64,000 bases of DNA from Hybos culiciformis (GCA_964007475.1 OZ023273.1:16071922-16135921), one strand, 5' to 3'. Positions 1-10,222 are shown, counted from the first letter of the stretch. Translations and numbers: made by a program. Notes: generated from the letters alone by a model not told the origin.

Positions 1-3000
1 AAAGTCAATATATAAATTTTGGAAGGGTCTTTCTGGTATGGGTTTGTTTCCCATAGGAGGTCTTAATATCTGATTATTGGGTTTTGTTTCTTTACATATT
101 GTACAATTAGAAATATATTGTTTTACGTTGGTAAACATTCTTGGCCAAAAGTACTTTGTTCTTAATTTGTGGAGGGTTTTTCCTATTCCGCCGTGGGCTG
201 AATGGGGAGGATCGTGGTTATTCTTAATTACGTCATTTACTAATTCGGTTGGAACCCAAAGTCTCCATAGGTTGAATTCTGGTATTTCCTGCTCTTTTCT
301 GTACTCTACCCTTTTAAAAACTTTGTTGCCCACAACCTTAAGATCTGGAAGCTTATCACTATTGTCTTCAATAGCTTCTCTAATTTCTCTGTAATTTTCT
401 GATTCGAAAGCTTTAGAATCGAGGTCTAAATCTGGACAACGAGCTGATATTTCCTCTATACCGAATGAACGTGAGAGTGTGTCGGCTACAACATTCTTTT
501 TTCCGGATCTATGTTGTACATCGAATTCGAAAGCTTGAAGTTTTAAAGACCATCTAAAAAGTTTTCCGTGATGGTCTTTACACTTCATTAACCACTGAAG
601 GGAAGCGCAGTCAGTCAATACGGTAAATTTTACTCCTTCTACGTACATCCTGAATTTTTTTATAGCTTCAACTACCGCATAACACTCTTGTTCTGTAGCT
701 GCCCACCGGGTTTGAGTGTCATTAAACTTTTTTGACATATAAGCTACAGGGTGTTCATTATTTTCGGAGTCATATTGGAAAAGAACGGCTCCAATTCCCG
801 ATTGGCTTGCGTCAGTTTGTATGAAAAAGGGTTTTCCGTAATCAGGGGGGGCTAAAACAGGTTCAGAGATTAGAATTTCTTTAATTTTTATGAAAGCTTT
901 TCTAGCTTCATTTGTGAAATTGAATTTATTATTATTTGAATTTTTTGTTTTAAGGCAATCTGTAATGGGTGAAACTATGGTAGAGTAGTTTGGAATTAAA
1001 CGCTGAAACCATCCAGTCATTCCTAGAAAACGTCTTGTTTGTTTAAGGGTTTTGGGCTCAGGGTATTCAGAAATTGCGGTTATTTTCCCTGGGTCTGGTT
1101 TTGTCCCGTTCGCGCCAATTAAATATCCTAAGTATTTTATCTCTTTCATGAAAAATTTAGATTTTTCAACATTAATGGTGAGATTTGCTTTTCTCAAGGC
1201 TATTGCAACTTCTTTTAGAAGTTGAAAGTGGCGTTCTTTACTTTCGGTGGCGACCATTAAGTCGTCCAGGTAAACTTTTACTTCTTCTTTCAGATGTTGG
1301 GGAATTACCTTGTCCATAAGCCGACACATACGCTGAGCTGCGTTACAGAGTCCAAACGGCATTCGTGTAAAGTGATAAAGGGGTCTACCGGGGATTGCAA
1401 ACGTAGTTTTTTCCCGCGAATCCTTTTCTAAGGGAATCTGCCAGAAAGCGTCTTTTAAATCTATACTGCTAATGTATTTGGTTTTGTCTATTCTCGCAAG
1501 CAGTCCTTGAATGTTGGGTAAAGGATACGCGTCTTTCTTTGTCAAATCGTTCACTTTTCGCGAATCTAAACATAAACGGTTCTTTCCTGGTTTTCTAACG
1601 AGTACTACTGGCGAAGTCCAAGCACTATTGCTTTCTTCTATTACGCCCATCTCTAGCATTCTGTCTACCTCGGCGTACATTAGGGTTTGTATGGCAGGGG
1701 AAATTGGATAATGTTTTTGTTTAATTGGTTCATTATCCCCTGTGTCTATAACATGTTGTTCTAAATGAGTACACCCTAACCCTTCAATAGCATATGATGG
1801 AAACATTTTCTTTATAGAATCTAATTCTAATTTTTCTTTGACATTTAAAGGATGTAAATTTGGATCCGTTTCAGAAATTTCTGCGATTGGATTAAAAATT
1901 TTGGGGGCCAAGTTAAATTCTGTCCAAAAATTTACGCCAAGATAAAGTTGTTGTGATAATTTAGGGACAACGTGGATTTTTAAAATTTTCGATATATTAT
2001 TAAAAGAAATAGGTACTAATATGTATCCTATTATATCGGTTTTATTACCGGCTGCGGTTATTACCGATTCTGAAATTTTGTGTAATTTAAAATTTGTATT
2101 TTCAGCGAGCCATTTTTTGTCTTTTCCTAAACAAGAAATAGAGGCTCCTGAGTCTAATAAACCCTCAAGAGTTACTTTTCCAACTTGAATTTTTACATAG
2201 GGTCGGTTATCGTGTGGAATTTTTATGATTGATGATAGAATGTTAGACTTATCGATTTTCACATTTTTGTAAAAATTTTCTTTGCGTACAGAATTATTTT
2301 TTTTCTTTATTGATCGAGGAATCCTATTTATGTTAAATCTTAATTCACTACTATTTTTATATGTTACTAATTCTGCGCATTTTCTATCATATCTCTGTTT
2401 TCTGAAAGAATATGGAGGCCAGTGTTTCTTTGGCTTATACTCCATTTCTTGAATTTCAGGTCTTTCTAAAATTTTAATTATTTTCTTCTGAGAATTTTCG
2501 CTATTCTCAAAATTATCATTATTATTTTGTAACTCATAATCTATGGAGTCTGAGAAAATTATATTTTGACCTAGGTCATTATCTTTACTCGTTTTATTGC
2601 AATTTTTGCAAGTAGGAGAAACTTCATTAGTCATTCCGCATTTGTAGCAGAATACTCGTCTGAAATTGGCTGCGCAGTCCATGAACGCATGGCCTGGCAT
2701 TTCACAGTTCCAACAACGTATATTAATTTCAGGAGTTGTTGATCTTGGAATTTGATTTATTTTTGGTTTAGTAGGTTCCTTAAACCTTTCTTGAAATTTG
2801 GTCGTATTAAGGTAGGGCTGTTTATTGGTATTTTGTAATGCCATTTTTTCGTAGCAATTGTCGTTATAAGTTTCGTTATAACAGAAATCGTCTTGTACGC
2901 GATACCTGTTTCGATCGTTTGAAGGTTTGGTATAACAAGGTTCATTTTGGTAAATTGTATAAACCGGTCTGGATTCTTGACAGGAGTCTATCATTCTTAG

Positions 3001-3783
3001 TTTAGTTCTAAGTGTATTAAGATCTGATATTTCAACTGCCTGCAAGGGTTCTAGATATTCGCGCCTCGCATTCAACTTTATTCGGTTGCATAACCTTGGT
3101 TCACTCAATGGAGATTCTAACCTCTGATTGAGAGATATCATGGTTAGAATAAATTCTCTCCATGTTTCCCCTAACTTTTGTTTCCTCGTAACCAGTTCCG
3201 TCATTTTCAAATCTTCGTCAAGGGCATCAGCGTACTCGTCTACGAGGGCTGAACTAAAAGTTCTCCAGGTAGTATTTTGTTTATTGTGTGTTCTAAAATA
3301 AAGAAAATACCACTTTTTTACTGAGGGGTCGAGTAATTGGTGGAAATTATTAATTAATACTCGATCTGAGATATTGTGGTCAATTCTTTGATTGTCCACA
3401 TCTTTTACAAAGTTTTCTACCTCGTCCCCGTTGAAAAATAAACCGAACCTTTTTTTGAGATCTAATTCTCTGTCATATTGCGGTACTTGCCTATTATAAT
3501 ATGGTTCTTCAGAATTTCTTAGTCTGTTCGATCTTGGGCCTCGATTTCTTGGGGCGTTAGATCTGGGGTATTCCGTAGTTTCTCTTCTAATCGGAGAGTT
3601 TGAATACTTTGTTTGGTGACTAATTGAAGATTGGGAACCAAGTGTGCCATATTTAGAGGGGTAGTCTGGGTATATTCTACTGAATTCTGGTGAAGTTGGT
3701 TGTGTAGCCAAATGCTCTGTTATGTTAATTTGTCTACTCAAAGTTTCTACTAGGCTTTTTATTCTACTTATTTTGTCAGACAT
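1..3783 (-). CDS. Ty3/gypsy-type retrotransposon Gag-Pol polyprotein (3' part beyond left edge)
   Basis: A single minus-strand frame opens at an ATG at 3781-3783 and appears to run without a stop to the window edge (1261 codons); I checked the frame at several landmarks. Domains in order: a Gag region; a CX2CX4HX4C zinc knuckle near residue 355 followed by a second Cys-rich motif; an aspartic protease with DSGA near residue 544; a reverse transcriptase with YLDDL at residues 838-842; an RNase H with TDAS near 991 and a later HRSGKKN motif; and the HHCC zinc-binding part of integrase near 1190-1235. The window ends just after an Asp (LYIDF) that is probably the first catalytic integrase residue. 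The order PR-RT-RH-IN is that of Ty3/gypsy (Metaviridae). Gag and Pol share one frame, so no frameshift is needed between them. The lack of stops suggests a young copy. Clade assignment and any env gene cannot be judged here. Confidence 0.93.
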   Translation of the reverse strand, partial: MSDKISRIKSLVETLSRQINITEHLATQPTSPEFSRIYPDYPSKYGTLGSQSSISHQTKYSNSPIRRETTEYPRSNAPRNRGPRSNRLRNSEEPYYNRQVPQYDRELDLKKRFGLFFNGDEVENFVKDVDNQRIDHNISDRVLINNFHQLLDPSVKKWYFLYFRTHNKQNTTWRTFSSALVDEYADALDEDLKMTELVTRKQKLGETWREFILTMISLNQRLESPLSEPRLCNRIKLNARREYLEPLQAVEISDLNTLRTKLRMIDSCQESRPVYTIYQNEPCYTKPSNDRNRYRVQDDFCYNETYNDNCYEKMALQNTNKQPYLNTTKFQERFKEPTKPKINQIPRSTTPEINIRCWNCEMPGHAFMDCAANFRRVFCYKCGMTNEVSPTCKNCNKTSKDNDLGQNIIFSDSIDYELQNNNDNFENSENSQKKIIKILERPEIQEMEYKPKKHWPPYSFRKQRYDRKCAELVTYKNSSELRFNINRIPRSIKKKNNSVRKENFYKNVKIDKSNILSSIIKIPHDNRPYVKIQVGKVTLEGLLDSGASISCLGKDKKWLAENTNFKLHKISESVITAAGNKTDIIGYILVPISFNNISKILKIHVVPKLSQQLYLGVNFWTEFNLAPKIFNPIAEISETDPNLHPLNVKEKLELDSIKKMFPSYAIEGLGCTHLEQHVIDTGDNEPIKQKHYPISPAIQTLMYAEVDRMLEMGVIEESNSAWTSPVVLVRKPGKNRLCLDSRKVNDLTKKDAYPLPNIQGLLARIDKTKYISSIDLKDAFWQIPLEKDSREKTTFAIPGRPLYHFTRMPFGLCNAAQRMCRLMDKVIPQHLKEEVKVYLDDLMVATESKERHFQLLKEVAIALRKANLTINVEKSKFFMKEIKYLGYLIGANGTKPDPGKITAISEYPEPKTLKQTRRFLGMTGWFQRLIPNYSTIVSPITDCLKTKNSNNNKFNFTNEARKAFIKIKEILISEPVLAPPDYGKPFFIQTDASQSGIGAVLFQYDSENNEHPVAYMSKKFNDTQTRWAATEQECYAVVEAIKKFRMYVEGVKFTVLTDCASLQWLMKCKDHHGKLFRWSLKLQAFEFDVQHRSGKKNVVADTLSRSFGIEEISARCPDLDLDSKAFESENYREIREAIEDNSDKLPDLKVVGNKVFKRVEYRKEQEIPEFNLWRLWVPTELVNDVIKNNHDPPHSAHGGIGKTLHKLRTKYFWPRMFTNVKQYISNCTICKETKPNNQILRPPMGNKPIPERPFQNLYIDF

Positions 3784-4837
3784 TTAATAAAATTTGATAA
3801 TTATTATTTTTATTTTTATTTACTAAATTGTATAAATTTCCTTCTAGGATTTTTTTTTTTTTTTTTTTTTATATATTATAGTATATAAACTATATATAAT
3901 TAAATTTTTATTTTTTTAATTCAATAAAAAAATTCAATAAACTTGTCTTCTTTACATTCTTTTATAAATTTTATATATATATATATATGTTTTTATAGGT
4001 CCTTTAGATAATAGAAATGGTTAGCGTAGTAATATAGTAAAGAAAAATTTTAGAAAAAGACGGAAAATTTTTATAATTAGCTCTATTAAGTTAGAAAAAG
4101 GTTGGATAGTTAAGAAATAGAAATGTTCCAATTAGACTGATCTCCCCAGCATGTACCAGTGTGGACTGTGCCCACATTTTAGACTGCACTCACACTGTAA
4201 GGAGAAAAGTCGGCATGGAACTTGTACTTGCTTTTTTTTTTATAGCATGTACAATGTGAAATTCAAAATCGCAGCATGTACCAGTGTAGACTGTGCCTAC
4301 ATTTCAACTGCACTCACACTGTACGATGTTGAATTTCGTTTTGAAGAAAAAAAAAAAGTGTTACATTTCTTCTGAAACTTTTCCCCAGCATGTACCAGTG
4401 TAGACTGTGCCTACTTTTTTAAACTGCACTCACGCTGCAGGAAGAAGTAAAAGGAGATTTGTGTAGTGTTAGAATAAGAAATAAAGAATAGTTTTTTAGA
4501 AAAAGGATAATGAATATTTTTCTGAAAATCTTCACCCCAGCATGTACCAGTGTAGGCTGTGCCTACATTTCGACTGCACTCACACTGTAAGGTGAAAATT
4601 TTCTCTAAATATTATAAATAAATATTTTATAGAGCCAAATTTTTGAATTGGGGTTTCTAAAATATGTAGGAAAAAAAAATTACTAAACTCAAAATACTAT
4701 TTTTTTTTAAAAAAACTTTATGTTAGTCATATAAAAAATTATGGTCGTGTAAGGGCTTATGCCTTACTATTTTTTTCAAAGGGTAGAGACTCTTAAAGCA
4801 TTCCACCTCTTTGAGTAGGGTAGGACTCATAGTCTTA
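3784..4837 (-). other. Untranslated leader of the retrotransposon
   Basis: This AT-rich stretch lies between the primer-binding region and the gag ATG. It contains long A/T runs and, between 4147 and 4590, four copies of a conserved module described separately. I see no open frame that looks coding. A leader of about 1.1 kb is long for a gypsy-like element. In Drosophila gypsy the equivalent position carries the Su(Hw) insulator array, so a regulatory role is conceivable but is only inferred. Confidence 0.7.
4147..4590. repeat. Four dispersed ~54-bp structured modules in the retrotransposon leader
   Basis: Copies start at about 4147, 4272, 4386 and 4538. Each begins CAGCATGTACCAGTGT and ends with a form of ACTGCACTCACACTGTA. 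The two ends contain CAGTGT and ACACTG, which can pair. The sequences just outside several copies are also complementary although they differ between copies: GAAAATCTTCACC with GGTGAAAATTTTC at the fourth, and TGAAATTCAAAATCG with CGATGTTGAATTTCG at the second. The core is conserved while the flanking arms vary but still pair, which suggests selection on a stem-loop or a protein-binding site rather than simple duplication. Confidence 0.75.
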
Positions 4838-4907
4838 CCACGTTGGGCGCCATTTGTTATGAATTAAATTATGATTTGTTTGAATTGAGGATAACAAATT
4901 TCTAGCA
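4838..4907 (-). repeat. Duplicated PBS plus internally deleted 42-bp LTR
   Basis: The sequence CCACGTTGGGCGCCA followed by TT and TGTTATGAATTAAATTATG occurs here and again 70 bp to the right at the true LTR boundary. Between 4855 and 4896 there is a 42-bp segment starting TGTTAT and ending ATAACA, the same termini as the full LTR. It is best read as an LTR that has lost its middle, leaving a tandem LTR-PBS-miniLTR-PBS arrangement. Confidence 0.6.
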
Positions 4908-4922
4908 CCACGTTGGGCGCCA
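4908..4922 (-). other. tRNA primer-binding site of the retrotransposon
   Basis: On the minus strand this reads TGGCGCCCAACGTGG, separated from the LTR end by two bases. TGG-initial primer sites directly after the LTR are normal for retroelements that prime with the 3' CCA end of a tRNA. I did not identify the tRNA. Confidence 0.8.
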
Positions 4923-4924
4923 TT

Positions 4925-5185
4925 TGTTATGAATTAAATTATGGTTGAAAACGGAGGGTGTATATAAGCACAAAAATTCTGAGTTCAAGATGAACTTTGA
5001 GAATTTTATCATAAAATTTATGATAAAGAAAGAAAAGTGGAGAAAGTAGAGGCAAAAGAAGGTGCTCTATTTTCAAAATTTTAAGCTGGTGCCGAGTCCA
5101 CTGTCTAGGACATCCTGTTCTCAGGCCGGGTCTAAGCTCGTCGTTGGGTGGGTACGCGACAGTGAACACCAGAGGGTTCATAACA
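4925..5185 (-). mobile_element. 5' LTR of the gypsy-type element (261 bp)
   Basis: The segment begins TGTTATGAA and ends TTCATAACA, a perfect 9-bp terminal inverted repeat of the TG...CA type, and abuts the primer-binding site on its left. In the sense (minus) direction a TATATA box lies near 4961-4970 and the GC-richer part falls at 5075-5175. The partner 3' LTR and the second target-site copy lie beyond the left edge, so insertion age and target duplication cannot be measured. Confidence 0.82.
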
Positions 5186-5993
5186 ATATTTATAGGATGT
5201 CTTTTTAAGATAGAAGGTAAAAGGAGGTATAAAAAAAAATATATTTCAAAAACCCCAACCAATTCAAAATAAAAAAAACTTAAATCTAAATGACTAAGGA
5301 GTCATTCTTCAGCTCGCAGCTATGGCCACCTATAGCTGGATCTTACGCTTGCATTTCTTTTACCTAGGACCTATGAAAATATTAAATTAAGTCAAAGACA
5401 TGATTATTTCATATTCAAATGTAAGCTTTATTAACATAAAAAAAAACTTAAAAACACCTACGACAATTTTAATCTAAACTAAAGTACATTGATTTGGGTT
5501 CTTATGCCGCATGATACAATAATTAATATTATATATATTTTTTTTTTTTTTTTTTATACATATAGGTATAAAATTTTGATACATAACTCTTTACTAATTT
5601 TTTTTTTATATCTCCATATTTTAATTTATTTTTGCTTTGTTGTATTGTTTTTGTTTTACAATAATATTTAAGCAATATTTCATTTTATAATTTAAAACAA
5701 TTTATTATTTACTGACTTATTTCAGTATAATATTTTTTTATAATGTATGTATAATAAACATAATTATTTTGTACATATAGTACATATTGCATATTTAAAT
5801 ATATGTGCAGTTTTCTTTCAATAAAAAATGTGCAGGTTATTGTTTGTTGTTTTGATATGATTGTAGCTTAAAGTGGAGGTGCTGTTGTAAGCTGAGTTTG
5901 TTTTTTTTTTGTTGCATAAAAAAAAAAAGGGTATGCATCACACAGTATGAAATTTTCATGGTTTATTTATATGAACTTCATAATTTTGTTTGG
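5186..5993. other. AT-rich intergenic DNA, no gene seen
   Basis: Long T and A runs dominate. A small inverted repeat (CAGCTATGG...CCTATAGCTG) lies near 5317-5338. No splice-compatible coding exon or RNA gene was recognised. Confidence 0.6.
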
Positions 5994-6032
5994 CCTTTTT
6001 ATTTTTTATCGTAAGACAATAAAAATTGATAT
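5994..6032. repeat. Left copy of exact 39-bp direct repeat
   Basis: It starts CCTTTTTATTTTTTATCG and ends AAAAATTGATAT. An identical 39-base copy lies at 7539-7577, and the pair brackets the hAT remnant and the hairpin block. Exact identity at this length is far beyond chance even in AT-rich DNA. Confidence 0.85.
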
Positions 6033-6336
6033 CAAAAAAAAATAGAAAATTTTAATTAGATAAATTATTTAATTTTAAAGAAAATATTAAAAATATAAAA
6101 ATGTAGCTTAGCTATACAAAATACAAGTCAATTTCCTTGTCAGAAAATTCTATCTGTATTAAGTTATAGGCAAAAATTATTTTCAAAAAAATTTATTATT
6201 GGGCATAACATTTTAAAAAAAAATTAACTATACTTTTTTATTTAGTATTAAGATTAATTAATTTCTTTTTTATTATAAAAAAAACTATTGAATATAGGTA
6301 AAAATTTACATAGGGTGAAATTGTTTTTCATTAAAA

Positions 6337-6416
6337 CAGTGATTCATAACCGGTGTTCCGCGAAAAAATATACACATAATTGTGTTCCGCGTCTTTAAAA
6401 ACGTTAAGAACCACTT
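6337..6416. mobile_element. 80-bp non-autonomous hAT remnant
   Basis: The left end CAGTGATTCATAACC and the right end GTTAAGAACCACTT are inverted copies of the familiar hAT terminus CAGTGGTTCTTAACC. The 8-bp sequence CATTAAAA flanks both sides (6329-6336 and 6417-6424) and fits the 8-bp target duplication of hAT transposons. Inside, GTGTTCCGCG appears twice. It carries no coding capacity. Confidence 0.8.
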
Positions 6417-6424
6417 CATTAAAA

Positions 6425-7000
6425 GTTAATTAGGAAAAGAAAAAGAAAATTTTATTTAATTTTATAAAATTTGTTTCCAATTTTATTTCGAATTTAATTT
6501 TTTTTTTTTTTTGAAGAAAATTTGGCTTCGAATCTTTTAAAAAATTTTTTTTAAGGTAGTACTAAAGGGTATGAAGATTTATAAACATAAGATTTATAAA
6601 CATTTATAAATTTATCGAAATGTATTATAATTTAAAAAAATCTTACGTTATGTCGTATGACAATCAAAAACTTTTTTTTTGTTGTTGAAGCTATAGCTTC
6701 ACTTACGTAAGGGGGTTTAGTGAACTTAAAAAATTTTATTATGGTTGGTCAGTTTTTTTTTTTTTTTTCATTTACATATAATTTTAATTGTAATTAATTA
6801 TACAAGGTGAAAAGTTTTTACTTCACCAAAACTTTAAAGAAGTAGGGGTAAAAAAATTATTTTATAATTTCTTCTTTTTCTTTATTATTTATTGATTAAA
6901 ATTTATTTTTCTTTATAATAAAAAAAGGTATTTGAAAAAAAATTTTATTATTTCTTGACAAAAAATAAGGGTCTCTATGCTATGACTTGTATTCCGTAGG
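6425..7000. other. AT-rich spacer without recognised gene
   Basis: The stretch consists of homopolymer-rich A/T sequence up to the start of the hairpin block. Nothing coding was recognised. Confidence 0.55.
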
Positions 7001-7498
7001 CTAACTTTGTTAGTATTGGAAAAATTGAAAGTTAGGGAAATTGAAGTGCAGAAGATGTCAAGTGACATCTCCTGACCGATCGGCTGGAGCTTCATTGGTC
7101 TGTTGTACTTCGAAGCCTATCCCAACCGGGTACCGCGCGTTTTGGTTGGGATAAGGAACGACCAATGAGTCCGTCCACTTATGACTGTGTTCCTCTGTCA
7201 CCAGCAATGGACACAAGATCATGATTGCTCAGTGATCCTGAATTCATCGATAGTGGCAGTGGAACCAGTCATAATACCACAACGTAGTATGGGTACTCCC
7301 GTAGGAGTATCCATGTGGTGACCGGTATTGTCTTAGTTTTGGATTCTTGGATAGACCCAAGAATCCTCCACCAAGATCGGGGGTTTTGGGTTGGATATTA
7401 GGACTGGCGTTGGAACACTCCATCCTAATATCAACCATAGCTGGAGTTGTCATCCTAGGCCAGGGGTTTAACCCACTTGGCTAGGATAAGAACTCCAG
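7001..7498. repeat. GC-richer block of at least seven consecutive DNA/RNA hairpins
   Basis: Successive self-complementary pairs include: 7001-7008 with 7028-7035; AGATGTCA/TGACATCT at 7053-7070; the palindrome CCGATCGG at 7076-7083; CATTGGTC/GACCAATG at 7093-7167 enclosing CCTATCCCAACC/GGTTGGGATAAGG; TACTCC/GGAGTA near 7300 nested inside AATACC/GGTATT; GGATTCTTGG/CCAAGAATCC at 7341-7366; the pair at 7391-7434; and CTGGAGTT/AACTCCAG at 7441-7498 enclosing a second stem. The block is clearly richer in G+C than its surroundings and lies between two identical 39-bp repeats. I do not recognise a tRNA, rRNA or ribozyme core. It may be the body of an unknown structured element or a structured RNA gene. 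Confidence 0.7.
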
Positions 7499-7538
7499 CA
7501 CCTAAAGAGAAAAAAACAAGGGCATATATACTTATTTA

Positions 7539-7577
7539 CCTTTTTATTTTTTATCGTAAGACAATAAAAATTGATAT
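7539..7577. repeat. Right copy of exact 39-bp direct repeat
   Basis: Identical over 39 bases to 5994-6032, with starts 1545 bp apart and in the same orientation. The pair may mark the ends of an insertion or a past duplication. Confidence 0.85.
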
Positions 7578-10212
7578 GAAATTGTTTTCGAAAATGCACC
7601 TCTTTTATATGGTTAAAATTATTGCATTTCCAACAACAATTTCCTACAAAACAAAAAAAAAGGTAATTTGTATTTAAAATTTAGAATTGCTAACTAGGCA
7701 TATTTTATCATATAAAAATAATATTATATGCACTGTTGAGAATTAAAATTAAAAACAAGTTTTAAACTTCACGGTAACAAAAAAGACTACACATAGAAAT
7801 TTTTATCTGTCAAATGGTTCGACCAACATAAATATACACTGTTCTTGTTTCATTTATAAAGTTCCTAACTTGCTTCAATTTATCTTATTCAGTTATTTAT
7901 TCCAATATGAAACTATCCTTTCGAGCCATAGAGACGAAAAAAATGTATAATTAAAAAGACATTTGAAAATTAACTAATTAAGTGTTAAAATAAAATTTTA
8001 ATACCTTTTCAAAACTTATTAGAATTCAAAACATTCACCTGCCTATGACTTCTTAATAAATTAATAAAAAAGGATATTACTCGGAAAAAGATAATATAAA
8101 TGTTAAACTCATTTATATATATGAAGTTACTAACTACATATGTGTAGGTATTGAAAACGCTTCAGTATTTTAAATAGGCAAGATAGCTTACTTTTTCATT
8201 TCCGCTATAGCACTCTTAAGAGCCCTCACTGTGGAAAATTGGTCTTGGTTTTCGTTGATTATAGAGTTAATAAAATTTCGCCTGGAGTAATAAATGTCTA
8301 TTTAATATCCTTTTTTGTCATTTATTCATACATGAAATATTATAGTTGCGGACTGTCGAAATTATCTAGGCTTCTTTCCTCGTAATATTTTTACATATAG
8401 GCCATTTTTAGCACCGAATCCGTATCCATAAAGTGAAAACATTTATATGACAATTAAAATTTTTTTATATATAATTATATTCGCATACCTATTTAAAATT
8501 ACTTAAAGAACTATCGTTTTTTAAAACAAACTACAGTGCTTTTTATTTTACAATCCACATTTAAACCTACTAAATTAAAGTAGAAATATGTTCAATAAAA
8601 CTTTCATCCAATAAACAAACCGTGTAGTTATGGTAAAGAAAAACTGAACGAATTATCAGACTTTTCAACAGAATGAACATATTCAACATAACACACATTT
8701 ATGTTTATTGAATTTAAAAATAATTCAACAAAATTTCGTTATTTAATAAATAATATATTAACCTTGTACGAATTACGATTGTTCTTCATAAGTTGCAAAA
8801 ATCTAAGAAAATTTTATCTGCTTCCATGTTCTTCATAAGTTGCAAAAATCTAAGAAAATTTTATCTGCTTCCAATTCGAATAATAAAAATAATGCATATT
8901 TATTGAATTTCATCAAAATATAATTTGAAAAACTATTTTCGTGTAATTTTTTTAGAATTATTCATAATAAAATAACCCCTCTAGATTAAAGTTGAATTTA
9001 TTCAAAAGAACAAAACAAAAGTTCGGTCCCTATCATCGAATCTTCTTATAAGCTTATGCGATTATATGCTACAATTTTTGCCTATTTCAAAATTAAAAAT
9101 ATTCTATCGTAAAACAACAAAAAAATCAAATAGACAATAATTTAATTTTTGCCTATTTCGGGTTATGTTATAATAGGTATGGTAGTCAAAATTTAAAAAA
9201 AATTCGTAGATACAAAATTCAAATCAATGCAAACATTTAATTCTATAATTTAAAAATTCCAAATTTTTTATTCATAACAATTTCTTATTTTAAAAGACTT
9301 CATATATCTCCTCACATTTACAAACATTACAAAGCAAAAATTCTGCTCAAATGAAAAGAATTCAAATGAAATTCCGAATTATAGAATATTGAATTTAAGA
9401 ATTTTTTTTTTATTTTTTTCTTTTTAGAATTATGTAAACGGCGTTTTGAAAATGGAATGTTTTTTTGAAATGACGTACCCAACCCGTTGAAATTATTGTT
9501 GTTGTAAAAAATTCGAGAATTACGATTATATTATATTAGATAACTACTTATATTGTAGTAGATAGCGTCTTCTTTGTCAACCTGCTCTAAAACATAGATA
9601 AAAGCAACATTTGTTTTGCAAAAGAAGGCGATATCTATTTTATTCGATTTAATATTGGTAAACGATCTTTCCAATCAATAAACTCATATATGACATTTTT
9701 CACATAGCACCTTTACTTGCGAATTTGCGATTTGTGACAAATTTTATAAATGCAACATATCGCGTTCTGCGAATGTACGACAATATAGGTTTACTATCCA
9801 AACATTTTTTTAAGAATATACCTAATTCAATTTGAATAAACATATAATACTTTTCACTGTTTTTACGAATACAATAAAAATAAAAATAATTCACACAGAA
9901 AATAATTGATCTTGTTTGCATAAAAAAAATAGCATAAAAATATCTATAAGGTTGCATTATTTTCATTCAAATAAAAAAGCTTTACCAAAAAATAAATCAA
10001 AACAAAGTTAAAGCAACTTAAGAAAAATTGAAAGGTACATGTCGTCAGTTAAACAGAATTACACCACACACTATACATATTAAGGCAGCTTCAATAATGA
10101 AATCTACTCAAATTTTCTCAGCACAATAATGTTCAATGTAGTACACATTTGTGTTTTAAATATAAAAAAATGGAAATTAGATAAACCTTTAATTTAATAC
10201 ACATTATGTATA
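7578..10212. other. AT-rich intergenic DNA, no gene seen
   Basis: No conserved exon or RNA gene was recognised. The only distinct item is the 47-bp tandem duplication at 8780-8873. Short open frames here, such as 9700-9966 on the minus strand, have the composition expected of AT-rich noise. Confidence 0.6.
8780..8873. repeat. Two perfect tandem copies of a 47-bp unit
   Basis: The unit beginning TGTTCTTCATAAGTTGC and ending TCTGCTTCCA is present at 8780-8826 and again at 8827-8873 without any difference. This is a simple and probably recent tandem duplication. Confidence 0.9.
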
Positions 10213-10222
10213 CATTTGTACA

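Noticed and set aside
77..394. Plus-strand open frame at the left edge
   Set aside because: It is antisense to the integrase/RNase H part of the retrotransposon, whose minus-strand frame shows clear conserved motifs.
4147..4590. CRISPR-like spaced repeats
   Set aside because: The spacing is irregular, the repeats sit inside the leader of a eukaryotic retrotransposon, there are no cas genes and the host is an insect.
4939..5262. 107-codon minus-strand frame
   Set aside because: It lies within and across the LTR boundary and is a by-product of the LTR sequence.
7244..7453. 69-codon frame in the hairpin block
   Set aside because: Its sequence is dictated by palindromes and it resembles no protein family.
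7001..7498. tRNA gene cluster or tRNA-derived SINE
   Set aside because: No A and B box pair with correct spacing and no cloverleaf with a T-loop GTTCGA could be found; the stems do not match tRNA lengths.
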